Both the position numbers and the translations under genes were made by a program. DNA of 58,116 bases from Allofournierella sp. (GTDB lineage Bacteria > Bacillota > Clostridia > Oscillospirales > Ruminococcaceae): the NCBI GenBank assembly GCA_020025635.1, contig JAHHRU010000014.1, positions 1-58,116 of the forward strand, in the 5' to 3' direction. Below the pieces are notes generated by a model. That model did not search any database. It was not told where the DNA came from and saw only the letters and a program-made list of their open reading frames with translations. Each line of letters opens with the position of its first letter. Positions within the stretch are counted from its first letter, which is position 1. This document shows positions 47,185-55,031 of this stretch, piece after piece.

Positions 47185-48207
47185 TCACTTCCCCGCCAGC
47201 AGCTGCTCGGCCTCGCTCAGGGGCACCCGGTCCAGCCGCCAGCAGCCAAGGCCCGGCACCTTCACCAGGGTGATGAAGCCCGAGCGGGCCTTTTTGTCCC
47301 GGCGGATCTCGTCCATCAGGCCGGTTTTATCGTAAGTAAGGCGGGCGGGCAGCTCCAGCTTGCGCAGAAGGGCCCGTGTGCGCTTTTGCAGGGCCCGGTC
47401 CTCGATCATGGGCAGCATGCCCAGCGCCACGCACTCGCCGTGGTAATAGCCGTTTTTGCGCCGGCCGTTCACGCCCTTTCTGGCCTCGATGGCATGGCCC
47501 AAAGTGTGGCCCAGGTTCAGCACCGCCCGCATCCCCTTTTCTTTTTCATCCTTTTCCACCACCCGCTTTTTCAAAAGCAGGCTGCGGTAGATGATCTCCT
47601 CGATGTTCTGCTGCACATCGCAGCTTTCCAGCGTTTGGAACAGGGCCGCATCCAGCGAAAGGGCCATCTTCACCGCCTCGGCCAGGCCGTTCATGAAATG
47701 GCGGCGGGGCAGGGTGTCCAGGGTGTCCGGGTCCACCAGCACCAGCCGGGGCTGCCAGAAGGCCCCCACCAGGTTTTTGGTGCCGTCCAGATCCACGCCG
47801 GTCTTGCCCCCGATGGAGGAATCGATCTGGGAAAGGGTGGTGGTGGGGCAGTTGATGAAGTCGATGCCCCGCATGTAGGTGGCGGCGGCAAAGCCCGCAA
47901 GGTCGCCCACCACGCCGCCGCCCACGGCCACCACCAGATCGCCCCGGTCAAGGCCGGCCTCCAGCATGGCCGAAAGCAGGGCGGTGTACTGTTTGAGGCT
48001 CTTGGAGCCCTCCCCTTCCGGGATGGTGTAAACGAAGGGCTTTCGGCACTGGGCCGAGACCCGGGCGGCATACTGGGCGGGAACGCCCGTGTCGGTGACG
48101 ATGAACACCCGCCGGTCAAGACTGGCCAGCTGGGAAAGCCGGTCAAGCCCGCCCCGGCTGATGATCACATCGTAGCTGTCTTTTCCAAGTCGTACCGTGA
48201 GCTTCAT
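47185..48207 (-). CDS. aroB: 3-dehydroquinate synthase
   Basis: 340 residues. NAD-binding and catalytic blocks: GGGVVGDLAGFAAATYMRGIDFI, TTTLSQIDSSIGGKTGVDL, AEAVKMALSLD, LNLGHTLGHAIE and YYHGECVALGM. It closes DAHP to 3-dehydroquinate, the second step of the pathway. First gene of the operon (TTGATA/TATACT promoter, AGGAGG before the ATG). The DAHP synthase gene (aroF/G) is not in the window. Confidence 0.96.
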   Translation of the reverse strand: MKLTVRLGKDSYDVIISRGGLDRLSQLASLDRRVFIVTDTGVPAQYAARVSAQCRKPFVYTIPEGEGSKSLKQYTALLSAMLEAGLDRGDLVVAVGGGVVGDLAGFAAATYMRGIDFINCPTTTLSQIDSSIGGKTGVDLDGTKNLVGAFWQPRLVLVDPDTLDTLPRRHFMNGLAEAVKMALSLDAALFQTLESCDVQQNIEEIIYRSLLLKKRVVEKDEKEKGMRAVLNLGHTLGHAIEARKGVNGRRKNGYYHGECVALGMLPMIEDRALQKRTRALLRKLELPARLTYDKTGLMDEIRRDKKARSGFITLVKVPGLGCWRLDRVPLSEAEQLLAGK

Positions 48208-48275
48208 AGGGTGTTCCTCCTGTTTTTGCCCTGCCCCCCGCACCCTGCGCCGGGAGCAAGGCAGTCTGTTTAAAA

Positions 48276-48305
48276 AGTATACCATAAATGGGGCTTGATT
48301 ATCAA
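48276..48305 (-). promoter_or_regulatory. Promoter of the aroB-aroC-aroEK-aroQ-GT-aroA-WYL operon
   Basis: TTGATA (48300-48305) and TATACT (48276-48281) on the minus strand, 18-base spacer. No attenuator-like leader was seen in the ~60-base 5' region. All following genes are on the same strand with at most ~50-base gaps, so this may serve the whole 11.7-kb unit. Confidence 0.6.
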
Positions 48306-48431
48306 TAAAGAAACCGGCCAAAACCCCCGCAAAACGGCCCTTTCCCGCCGGGTTTTGTGCCTTTTGCCGGCAAAGGCCGGGGTTTTGCCCCCGCCTTTTA
48401 AAAAAAACCCGAAAACAGGGCCGAAAGGTGC

Positions 48432-48460
48432 TTGATTTTTTGCCGAAAATCGATTATTTT
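48432..48460 (+). promoter_or_regulatory. Promoter of the two-helix membrane protein gene
   Basis: TTGATT (48432-48437) and TATTTT (48455-48460), 17-base spacer. Confidence 0.5.
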
Positions 48461-48497
48461 TAAGAAAAATCTTTTTCAAAAGGGGGAGCCTTGCACC

Positions 48498-49163
48498 ATG
48501 ATCGAAACCTACGACCTGCCCATCCGTTTTTCCGAAGAGGAGCGCTGCCGGTATGCCCAGTGGGGCATCAAACGGGAAAAGTTCGCCACGCCTTTGATGG
48601 TGCTGGTGCTGGTTTTGGATCTTGTGCTGGTTTTGGGCACCCTTTTGTACCTGATCGGCTTTCTCAAGCAGATGCCGGGCCTTTTCCTCTTTTTGACCCG
48701 CCAGACCCCGTTTTTCACCCTTGTGGGCAACGCCCTTTTTGTTGTGGTTTCGTTTTTTGTGTACAAGCCCTTGGAGCTGCTGTTTGACCTGCTCCACGGC
48801 CGGCCCGATGACCCCCGCACCCTGCGCCTTGTGCCCCGGCCCAAAGGGATGAACTATCAGCTGCTTTTGAAAAAAAAGGAGCTTGCCCGGGGCAGCATCC
48901 CCTGGGACGAATGGGACCGGTTTGTGAAGGCAAAGGAAAACCAGATCCTCATTGACGGCGAATGGCTCACCATTGGGGCCAACACCCGTGAGAACATCTA
49001 CCCCAAAAACCAGCAAAGGCCCTGGCTGGAGGTGCCCGGCGAAAAGATCGTGACCCCCATCGAGCTTGGCCGCATCCGCCGGAATATGGACGGCTACCTG
49101 GCCTCTCTGGAAGAAAAGGAAAAGGAAAAAGCCTGGGCCGAGAAAAACGCCCCCCAGCCCTGA
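48498..49163 (+). CDS. Two-helix membrane protein, unknown function
   Basis: 221 residues from the ATG at 48498 (AGGGGGAG upstream). Two membrane helices (LMVLVLVLDLVLVLGTLLYL, FFTLVGNALFVVVSFFVY) separated by ~20 residues, then a cytoplasmic C-terminal half of ~130 residues rich in charged residues, ending in a lysine/glutamate coil. No domain recognised. Alone between two convergent operons. Confidence 0.7.
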   Translation: MIETYDLPIRFSEEERCRYAQWGIKREKFATPLMVLVLVLDLVLVLGTLLYLIGFLKQMPGLFLFLTRQTPFFTLVGNALFVVVSFFVYKPLELLFDLLHGRPDDPRTLRLVPRPKGMNYQLLLKKKELARGSIPWDEWDRFVKAKENQILIDGEWLTIGANTRENIYPKNQQRPWLEVPGEKIVTPIELGRIRRNMDGYLASLEEKEKEKAWAEKNAPQP

Positions 49164-49201
49164 CCCTTTTTCAAAAGGGGCCGGCCTTTTTTGCAAAAGC
49201 G

Positions 49202-49240
49202 AAACGGAGTGTATTCCCACAAGATACACTCCGTTTTTTA
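49202..49240. terminator. Bidirectional terminator
   Basis: AAACGGAGTGTAT / ATACACTCCGTTT, loop nine bases, T-run on the right. Serves the membrane protein gene and the ferredoxin operon. Confidence 0.85.
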
Positions 49241-49243
49241 TTT

Positions 49244-50143
49244 TTACAGATACATTTCCGGCCGGGCGGGGCGCACACACACCCGGGCCAGCTTTGCGGC
49301 CATGGCATCCTGGGCGCCGGCCGCAAGGCTGCGGGCCCCCCGTGGGCAGAGCCAGACACACCGCATGCAGGTGACGCATTTGTCCAGATCGGTGACGGTG
49401 GGGTCCTTTTTGGAAATGGCCCCGGTGGGGCAGTTTGCGGCGCAGACACCGCACCGGTCGCACCCGCCGCTGACCTGGGGCTTTGCGGCCACGCCGCCGA
49501 AGGCCCGGTAGGGGAAATCCCCCGGCAGCTGCACCGGCCGCACCGGGCCGCTTTCGTTCTTTTCGCAGAGCTTTCTGCCAAAATCCCGGGCAAATTCCAG
49601 ATCCTCCCGGTTGGGGCGGCCGGAGGCGATGGCGGGCACGATGGAATGGCGGGCCACGAAGGCGGCCCCGGCCGTTACCACAAAGCCCGCCCGGGTGAGG
49701 GCGGCGGCCAGCTCCAGCATGGCATCCTCATAGGCCCGGTTGCCGTAAACCACAATGGCAGCGGCGGCGGCCCCGTTGCCCCGCAGCTTTTCCACCCGTT
49801 CCAGCGCCGGGGCGGGCACACGGCCGCCGAACACCGGCACCACAACGGCTGCCAGCTGCCCGGGGCCGAAGCGCAGCGGCTCGCAGGAAACGGTCATATC
49901 AAAGAAGAAACCGCCCTCCATGCCCTTCAAAACGGCCTGCGCGATCTGGGCGCAGGAGCCGGTTGGGCTGAAGGCAAGCGAAATGTATTTTTTGGGCTCC
50001 ACTTGAGAAACGCTCCTTTCCGTATTCTGACGAACAAGCTCTTCAAAGCTGCGCTCTTTGCCGTAGATGGGCCGGTAAGGGTTGTCCAGCCGGGCCGAAA
50101 GAGCGCTTTCTTTTTTCTGCCGGCCCCTGAAAAGCGGGCTCAC
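49244..50143 (-). CDS. Flavodoxin-ferredoxin fusion (EFR1-like)
   Basis: 299 residues if read from the GTG at 50143. From about residue 50 comes a flavodoxin-like domain (KKYISLAFSPTGSCAQIAQAVLKG), then near the C-terminus two 4Fe-4S sites: CDRCGVCAANCPTGAI and CVTCMRCVWLCPRGA. This is the EFR1-type layout, an electron carrier linking flavin and Fe-S centres in anaerobes. A second GTG at 50002, with AAAGGAG upstream, matches the family start, so the first 47 residues may be extra. The longer frame overlaps the previous stop by four bases. Confidence 0.75.
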   Translation of the reverse strand: MSPLFRGRQKKESALSARLDNPYRPIYGKERSFEELVRQNTERSVSQVEPKKYISLAFSPTGSCAQIAQAVLKGMEGGFFFDMTVSCEPLRFGPGQLAAVVVPVFGGRVPAPALERVEKLRGNGAAAAAIVVYGNRAYEDAMLELAAALTRAGFVVTAGAAFVARHSIVPAIASGRPNREDLEFARDFGRKLCEKNESGPVRPVQLPGDFPYRAFGGVAAKPQVSGGCDRCGVCAANCPTGAISKKDPTVTDLDKCVTCMRCVWLCPRGARSLAAGAQDAMAAKLARVCVRPARPEMYL

Positions 50144-50904
50144 GGCCTTTTGGCCCCCTCGGTCATGGAAGCCAGCAGCTTTTGGTTTGCCTGGGCGGTC
50201 TGCTCGTCGGGGCGGCCGTCGTACACGGCACGGTGCAGGAGGGTGAGGTCCTTAAAATAGCTGTTCACCGGGCGCACGTTGCCGGCAATGTCGGTGAAAT
50301 CGCCCAGCGCAAGGCCGGTGAGCACCGGGCAGTCGGCCCAGCGGTAAAGGTCGGCCCCTTCCAGGCTTTCCCGGTTTTCCAGCGCCTGGCCGTTTTCGTC
50401 GGCGGCAATGCCGGTGAGGTACTGCAGGCGCTCGGGGTCATCGGTGAGAAGGATCACCAGGTCCCCGGTCTGGATGTCGCCGGTGAGGCGGGTCTGGCTG
50501 GCGATCTGCATCATGGGGTCCTGGCCGGTCATCATTTCCTCATCGGAAGTCTCCTCCGGCGGGCGCAGGTCCATCTGGTAGTGCATCACCTCCACCAGGA
50601 TCTTTCCGTCGCCGTTCACATCCTGCGCGCCGGGAAGGCCCGCAAGGGCCTCGCCCAGCTTCTGGCGGGCGTTGTCATCCACCGGGTAGCGGGTCACCAC
50701 ACCCACCCGGTAATCGGCCTTTTCCTGGGTGAGGATCTCGGTGACGCCCATCACCGCAAGCCCCAAAAGCAGCAGGCCCACAAGCAGCATCTTCCAGTGA
50801 TAATGCCACCAGTTGGCCAGCTTTTCGCCGGGGGTGAGCTCCCGGGGTTTTTCCGGGCGCAGGTCGTTTGGGTCGATATTCAGGGTATATCGGGCACTTG
50901 CCAT
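50140..50904 (-). CDS. Single-helix membrane protein with extracytoplasmic domain
   Basis: 254 residues. A basic cytoplasmic N-terminus (PEKPRELTPGEKLANWWHYHW), one membrane helix (KMLLVGLLLLGLAVMGVTEIL) and a soluble, acidic C-terminal domain of ~190 residues with no recognisable family (GAQDVNGDGKILVEVMHYQMD contains a DxDxD-like turn that might bind calcium). AAGGAG precedes the ATG. Located between plsC and the ferredoxin gene; not assigned. Confidence 0.7.
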   Translation of the reverse strand: MASARYTLNIDPNDLRPEKPRELTPGEKLANWWHYHWKMLLVGLLLLGLAVMGVTEILTQEKADYRVGVVTRYPVDDNARQKLGEALAGLPGAQDVNGDGKILVEVMHYQMDLRPPEETSDEEMMTGQDPMMQIASQTRLTGDIQTGDLVILLTDDPERLQYLTGIAADENGQALENRESLEGADLYRWADCPVLTGLALGDFTDIAGNVRPVNSYFKDLTLLHRAVYDGRPDEQTAQANQKLLASMTEGAKRP

Positions 50905-50911
50905 GATCTTT

Positions 50912-51655
50912 TTACTCCTTTGCTTTGATGCGTTCGGGTTCCAGGTTTTCCAAAATCAGCTGACGGGTCTGCTCGGGCAGGGCCTTGAGGGCCGCCCGGT
51001 CCAGCCCGGCGGTTTCAATGGGGGGCAGCACACGGATGATCACATGGCAGGGGTGCATGAACATGTGGTGGTTTTCCATGGCCTCCCGGCTGCCGGTGAT
51101 GGCCACCGGCACAATGGGCGCACCGGCCCGGGTGGCAATGCGGAAGGCGCCGCCCTTGAATTCCAGCAAGGTGCCCTCCTCGCCCTTGTTGCGGGTGCCC
51201 TCGGGGAAGATGGAGATGCTGTAACCCTTTTTCACGATCTCGGTGGCCTCCTTGAGGGCATCCATCGCCTTGCGGGTGTCCTCACGGTCCAGAAAAACGC
51301 AGTGCAGAAGCCGCATCCAGCCCCGCACCAGCGGCAGATTGCCCACCTCTTTTTTGGCCACCAGGCCGTGGGGTGCATCCAGCTGGTTGAGCATCAGGGC
51401 GATATCGTAAAAGCTGCGGTGGTTGGCGGCAAAAACGCAGGGCCGGCCCTTGGGGATGTTTTCAAGGCCGGTGACCTCGGTGGTGACGCCCGCCAGCTTC
51501 AAAAGCCGGCCGGTCCAGCGCATAACGTGCCGGGCGGCAAGCGCATCGCCGGTTTCCCAGTCCCCCGCCTTGAGCGCCTTGAGGCCCCGGCTGAGGGTGG
51601 GCCAGTGAAACAGCAGATAGCCCCAAAAATAAATAAACCAGATCAGCGTGCGCAT
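50912..51655 (-). CDS. plsC: 1-acyl-sn-glycerol-3-phosphate acyltransferase
   Basis: 247 residues from the ATG at 51655 (AAGGGAG upstream; the GTG two codons earlier lacks spacing). One N-terminal membrane segment, then the acyltransferase blocks: NHRSFYD (HxxxxD), the GLVAKKEVGNLPLVRGW region, ISIFPEGTRNKGEEG (EGTR) and PIVPVAITGS. It makes phosphatidic acid from lysophosphatidic acid at the membrane, the branch point for all membrane lipids here. Promoter TTTACA/TAGAAT lies just upstream. Confidence 0.93.
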   Translation of the reverse strand: MRTLIWFIYFWGYLLFHWPTLSRGLKALKAGDWETGDALAARHVMRWTGRLLKLAGVTTEVTGLENIPKGRPCVFAANHRSFYDIALMLNQLDAPHGLVAKKEVGNLPLVRGWMRLLHCVFLDREDTRKAMDALKEATEIVKKGYSISIFPEGTRNKGEEGTLLEFKGGAFRIATRAGAPIVPVAITGSREAMENHHMFMHPCHVIIRVLPPIETAGLDRAALKALPEQTRQLILENLEPERIKAKE

Positions 51656-51708
51656 CGCCACAGCTCCCTTCCAAAATAGCGGCCCCCAAGCTTTGGGGCC
51701 ATTCTACT

Positions 51709-51737
51709 ATTCTAGCACGGAACAAGGGCCGTGTAAA
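51709..51737 (-). promoter_or_regulatory. Promoter of plsC
   Basis: TTTACA (51732-51737) and TAGAAT (51709-51714) on the minus strand, 17-base spacer. Confidence 0.65.
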
Positions 51738-51821
51738 CGGTCTTGCGCCCCGCCGAAAGAGGCAAAACAGGCCTTTCTCTGCCCTTTTTTGTGTTGGAAA
51801 TGTAAAAAGCCGCCCCGCCCC

Positions 51822-51850
51822 TTGCAAAAGGCCGCAGGTTTCTGTATGAT
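51822..51850 (+). promoter_or_regulatory. Promoter of the DUF624 gene
   Basis: TTGCAA (51822-51827) and TATGAT (51845-51850), 17-base spacer; divergent from the plsC promoter. Confidence 0.6.
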
Positions 51851-51921
51851 TATTGTTTAGAGCAATTCAAAAATACAAAGCAAAGCGGGGCGCCACCGCC
51901 CGCTTTTGAAAGGAACGCATC

Positions 51922-52734
51922 ATGGGTTTTTTCAATCGCAATTTTGAACGCCCGGGCCCCGGTGTTGAACGGGACACCCCCCGCAAAAAGGGCTTTGCCC
52001 GCTTTTTTGAGCTGGTGGGCCGGGATTTCGGCAGCTTTTTCAAGGCAAACCTGCTGTGTGTGGTCTCGGCCATCCCGGCGGCGTTTCTGGTAAGCTTCGG
52101 CCTTTTCTCCCACAGCCTGCTCATCACCCTTCTGGGCGGCATCCTGGGCGGCATGCTTCTGGGGCCGTTCTACGCCGGCCTGCACGACACCGTGCTGCGG
52201 GCCATGCGGGATGAGCCGGGCTACTGGTGGCACGTTTACAAGCGGGCCATGAAGAACAACTGGAAGCAGAGCCTTGTGCCCGGCGCCTTGTGCGGCCTTC
52301 TGCTGACCAGCCAGATCACCGTTGTGTGGCTGATTTTGCAGTCCGGCATGAAGCTGACCATCCCCATGGTGATGCTGTTCATGGCCGACCTGCTCATCAC
52401 CGGCATGTGCACCCCGTTTTTGTGGGGCCAGCTGGTGCTGATGGATATGCCCTTTGCCATGGTTTTGAAAAACAGCCTGCTGTTCGCCTTGGGCAACGCC
52501 CCCCGCGCGCTGATCCTTGCCTTCCTGCAGATCCTTTACTGGGGCTTCATGCTGCTGTTCATGCCCGTTACCAGCGTTCTGGTGCTGCTGTTCGGCTTTT
52601 CGCTCATCGTGCTCATCACCCAGATGATCGCCTGGCCCGCCATGGACAAGATCATGGGCCTTGAGGAAAAGTTCAAGGCCCTGCGTGCCGAGCAGGAAAA
52701 GGATATGGACGGCCCCGCCGACACCTGGTACTAA
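51922..52734 (+). CDS. DUF624 (YesL-like) membrane protein
   Basis: 270 residues. Short cytoplasmic N-terminus with GFFNRNF, then about five membrane helices arranged as in DUF624 proteins, which are often found beside carbohydrate ABC transporters. The conserved GPFYAGLHDTVLRAMRDEPGYWWHVYKRAMKNNWKQSL stretch (helix break and charged loop) is present. No transporter genes are adjacent here. Function unknown; possibly a regulatory membrane subunit. Confidence 0.85.
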   Translation: MGFFNRNFERPGPGVERDTPRKKGFARFFELVGRDFGSFFKANLLCVVSAIPAAFLVSFGLFSHSLLITLLGGILGGMLLGPFYAGLHDTVLRAMRDEPGYWWHVYKRAMKNNWKQSLVPGALCGLLLTSQITVVWLILQSGMKLTIPMVMLFMADLLITGMCTPFLWGQLVLMDMPFAMVLKNSLLFALGNAPRALILAFLQILYWGFMLLFMPVTSVLVLLFGFSLIVLITQMIAWPAMDKIMGLEEKFKALRAEQEKDMDGPADTWY

Positions 52735-52816
52735 GGCGCTTTTCCCTTTGAAAAGCCCAAAAAGGGTCCGCTTCAAAGGGGACAGCCCGCACCGGCACGG
52801 TGCCAAAACAAAACAG

Positions 52817-52859
52817 AAAGAGCCCTGAGACTTTGTGAGAGAAGTCTCAGGGCTCTTTT
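52817..52859 (+). terminator. Intrinsic terminator of the DUF624 gene
   Basis: Perfect stem AAAGAGCCCTGAGACTT with its complement, loop of eight bases, then T4. Confidence 0.85.
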
Positions 52860-52883
52860 GCAAAAGGATACCGAAGGCTGCAA

Positions 52884-52920
52884 TGGGGCCGGCGCACTTT
52901 GCATTGGTGCACCGGCCCCG
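52884..52920 (-). terminator. Terminator-like hairpin after the GNAT gene
   Basis: GGGGCCGG and GCAC pair with GTGC and CCGGCCCC (one mismatch between the two blocks). Directly past the stop at 52928; the T-run is weak. Confidence 0.55.
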
Positions 52921-52927
52921 CTGTGAT

Positions 52928-54049
52928 TCAGCACAGATATGCAGACGTCCTGCCCAAATGCGTATCAAACCCAAGCGCTTGATACATTCTCTCGTCGCAG
53001 GCAGCGCAGGTGACGGTCAGGCTTGCAATGCCGTTCTCCCTGCTCCATTGCTGTGCCGCCTGTGCCAGCTTTCGGGCAGCGCCCTTTCCGCGGAACGCCG
53101 GTTCGATGTAAAAGTCCTCAAAGATCCCGGTATCGGCACAAGCAAAGGTGGAAAAGCATTTTGCAACACTGCACATTCCGATGGCACGATACCCACGCTT
53201 TGCCATAAAGAATGTGATTTTGCCGTCCCGGACCGCCCGGGCAAGCTTTTCCTGCTTTTCCTCTGTCAGCGGCGCTTCTCCGATTTCTCTGAGAAAGCCG
53301 TTTTCCAGCTTTTTGAGCTGCCAGTCCTGTGGATCGGTGAGGATCTCTATGGTGATCGGGACCTCCTCTTTGGGCGGCAGGATCATCAGCGGTTCGCCCC
53401 ATTCGTCCGCGCCATTTTCCAGAAAACCCACCGTTTCCCAGAAATGCCGCCGCCGTGCGCTGCGGCCATGGTTCAGCTCTGCGTACAATGCGCCGTGTTC
53501 CTTTGCCCAATCCAGAAGCGCCTTGGCACATTCCCTGCCGGTCCCGTTTCCCCGGAACTCTGGATAAACACAGTATTCCAGGATGAAGCACTTGCCATCC
53601 TCAAAAGTGAAGATCACCGGCATGGCAAAGCCGATATCCTGCCCGTTTTGCCGAAAGAACAGGAAAAAGCAGCGGTCCTGCTGCCTTCGATAAAGCTTCA
53701 TCATGTGATCGTGATACTCGGGGCCAAGAAAATATTCCAGTTCCTCACGATCGGAATCAGAGAAGATGTCACGCTTGTGATAGGCGTGGAGCTGCTGCCA
53801 AAAGGCGGCAACATCCGTTTGTGAAACGGCTTCACGAACGGTTATCGGCGATGGCAGTGCCATTCCTTCGCAAACCAGGCAGAACTGCTCTGTTCCCAAG
53901 GTGGATTCGTCCGGCAGGCATTTGTTGTGACGGCCCTTGAAGCTGTAAGCTTCATCGGGTGCTCCATACTCCCTTTGGGCGATCTGTTTTGCGGTTTCTT
54001 TGGTAAGCGGCTGTAAGCAGCCGTTTTCCATGTCGATTTGGTTTTTCAT
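52928..54049 (-). CDS. Tandem-GNAT N-acetyltransferase
   Basis: 373 residues with two GNAT domains. The first (~75-230) has VYPEFRGNGTGRECAKALLDWAKE, the acetyl-CoA R/Q-x-x-G-x-G/A loop; the second (~235-373) has IEPAFRGKGAARKLAQAAQQWS. Double-GNAT enzymes include aminoglycoside and other small-molecule acetyltransferases. Base composition is clearly lower in GC than its neighbours and the codon use differs, so acquisition by transfer is likely. A 12-codon leader ORF with a hairpin stands just before its ribosome binding site (TTTGGAGGA), as often seen in inducible resistance genes. Confidence 0.8.
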   Translation of the reverse strand: MKNQIDMENGCLQPLTKETAKQIAQREYGAPDEAYSFKGRHNKCLPDESTLGTEQFCLVCEGMALPSPITVREAVSQTDVAAFWQQLHAYHKRDIFSDSDREELEYFLGPEYHDHMMKLYRRQQDRCFFLFFRQNGQDIGFAMPVIFTFEDGKCFILEYCVYPEFRGNGTGRECAKALLDWAKEHGALYAELNHGRSARRRHFWETVGFLENGADEWGEPLMILPPKEEVPITIEILTDPQDWQLKKLENGFLREIGEAPLTEEKQEKLARAVRDGKITFFMAKRGYRAIGMCSVAKCFSTFACADTGIFEDFYIEPAFRGKGAARKLAQAAQQWSRENGIASLTVTCAACDERMYQALGFDTHLGRTSAYLC

Positions 54050-54073
54050 TTTGTTTCCTCCAAAATAATATTC

Positions 54074-54099
54074 GGAGGGTTAGGAAGCGTGAACCCTCC
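54074..54099 (-). promoter_or_regulatory. Hairpin before the GNAT ribosome binding site
   Basis: Perfect 8-bp stem GGAGGGTT / AACCCTCC with a ten-base loop; it contains the end of the leader ORF and part of a false Shine-Dalgarno. The real one (TTTGGAGG) follows 15 bases later. Confidence 0.6.
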
Positions 54100-54118
54100 A
54101 CACACGATCCATCTTCAT
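54080..54118 (-). CDS. 12-codon leader peptide of the GNAT gene
   Basis: Short frame ATG to TAA encoding MKMDRVWRVHAS, preceded by AAAGGTG at a good distance. It ends inside the hairpin at 54074-54099, so a ribosome stalled or paused here would change that structure and the access to the downstream ribosome binding site. This arrangement is common before drug-resistance genes; the peptide itself is not one I can name. Confidence 0.5.
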   Translation of the reverse strand: MKMDRVWRVHAS

Positions 54119-54152
54119 AAAAACCACACCTTTCTTTCATGATCTGTATTCG

Positions 54153-54170
54153 ATCACCTATAACGGTGAT
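54153..54170. promoter_or_regulatory. 6-bp dyad in the GNAT leader
   Basis: ATCACC / GGTGAT with six-base spacer, between promoter and leader ORF. Possible operator or weak stem. Confidence 0.4.
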
Positions 54171-54226
54171 GATACCGCACGGCGTGTTCCGTTTCTTTTG
54201 ATCGGCCCAGCACATTGCTTTTCATT

Positions 54227-54255
54227 ACTATAAGATATCTTCATGGATTTTTCAA
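54227..54255 (-). promoter_or_regulatory. Promoter of the GNAT gene
   Basis: TTGAAA (54250-54255) and TATAGT (54227-54232) on the minus strand, 17-base spacer, giving a leader of about 170 bases. The rest of the gap to 54312 holds one imperfect GTTCC/GGGAAC stem. Confidence 0.6.
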
Positions 54256-54312
54256 CCGTTCTTCCCAAAAAGGCCCGCCCCTTCTTTTGGGAACGCCTTT
54301 TTTCGACAGACT

Positions 54313-54347
54313 AAAGCGGCAGGGGAAAACCCCTGCCGCTTTGTGTT
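54313..54347. terminator. Terminator stem-loop past the lipoprotein gene
   Basis: Perfect 13-bp stem AAAGCGGCAGGGG with its complement, four-base loop. The T-rich tail is on the plus-strand side and is duplicated with the adjoining sequence. Confidence 0.7.
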
Positions 54348-54383
54348 TTTGCTTTTATTTGCCGCTTTGTGTTTTTGCTTTTA
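54335..54383 (+). repeat. Tandem duplication of the terminator tail
   Basis: Twenty-three bases starting GCCGCTTTGTGT occur twice, at 54335-54357 and 54361-54383, three bases apart. The second copy includes the stop codon of the lipoprotein gene at 54381. Confidence 0.8.
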
Positions 54384-54911
54384 TTCCTGGGGCGCCGCTG
54401 CCTGCAGGCCGGAGAGGGTGACCCCGCCGGACAGATAATAGGAGCCGCCGTCATAGGCGATGCCGATCTTGTAGCGGGTGCCCGCCTCCAGGCCGGAGAA
54501 GGTGCCGGTGTAGCAGCTGCCGTCCGCCGTGAGGTAAAGGGTGCCGCCGGGCACATATTCACGGGCGCCGGTGGTTTCCTTCCACAGGGTCACACGCCAG
54601 GTCTTGCGGTTCTGGCTTTCGGTGGTTGCCTGGCCGGTGATGGTGATGGTGTCACCCGCCGGGGAAAAATAGCCGCTGGTGCGGCTCTGCACGCCGTTGA
54701 AGGAGACATAGAGGGTGCCGTCCTGCTCAAGGGTGGTCAGCCGCTCGGTGGTGTCGAAGCCCTCCGGCCAGGAGATGCTGCCGCCGGCCTGGGCCCAGTT
54801 GCGGGCATCGGTTTCGCCCTCGGAGCCATCCTCTTTGGTGCATCCGCAGAAAACGCCGCAGGCAAGCACCAGCACAAGCCCCAGCGCAATGATCTTTTTC
54901 AGGTGTTTCAT
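54381..54911 (-). CDS. Probable lipoprotein/secreted beta-rich protein
   Basis: 176 residues from the ATG at 54911. Signal peptide with cysteines near a lipobox-like end (LVLACGVFCGCTKED), then a soluble domain rich in beta strands and Gly/Thr (DGTLYVSFNGVQSRTSGYFS ... GTLYLTADGSCYTGTFSGL). No domain recognised with confidence; the second half resembles an immunoglobulin-like beta sandwich. Single gene with a consensus promoter. Confidence 0.75.
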   Translation of the reverse strand: MKHLKKIIALGLVLVLACGVFCGCTKEDGSEGETDARNWAQAGGSISWPEGFDTTERLTTLEQDGTLYVSFNGVQSRTSGYFSPAGDTITITGQATTESQNRKTWRVTLWKETTGAREYVPGGTLYLTADGSCYTGTFSGLEAGTRYKIGIAYDGGSYYLSGGVTLSGLQAAAPQE

Positions 54912-54961
54912 GTTGTTTCCCTTCCGCCCGAAGCTTTGCGGGCGCTGACTGTACGGTTGTG

Positions 54962-54996
54962 AAAAAGGCCCCGGGCATACCGCCGGGGCCCTTTTT
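54962..54996 (-). terminator. Terminator of the phospholipid operon
   Basis: AAAAAGGCCCCGG pairs with CCGGGGCCTTTTT with one bulge. It coincides with the start site of the lipoprotein promoter. Confidence 0.7.
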
Positions 54997-54999
54997 GCT

Positions 55000-55028
55000 A
55001 TTATATAATATTTTGCCCACCGATACAA
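55000..55028 (-). promoter_or_regulatory. Promoter of the lipoprotein gene
   Basis: TTGTAT (55023-55028) and TATAAT (55000-55005) on the minus strand, 17-base spacer. The psd terminator hairpin falls over the predicted start site. Confidence 0.75.
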
Positions 55029-55031
55029 GGC

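Noticed and set aside
54156..54223. 23-codon frame starting near 54225 in the GNAT leader
   Set aside because: Its start codon lies at the -10 box, before the predicted transcription start, so it would not be translated.
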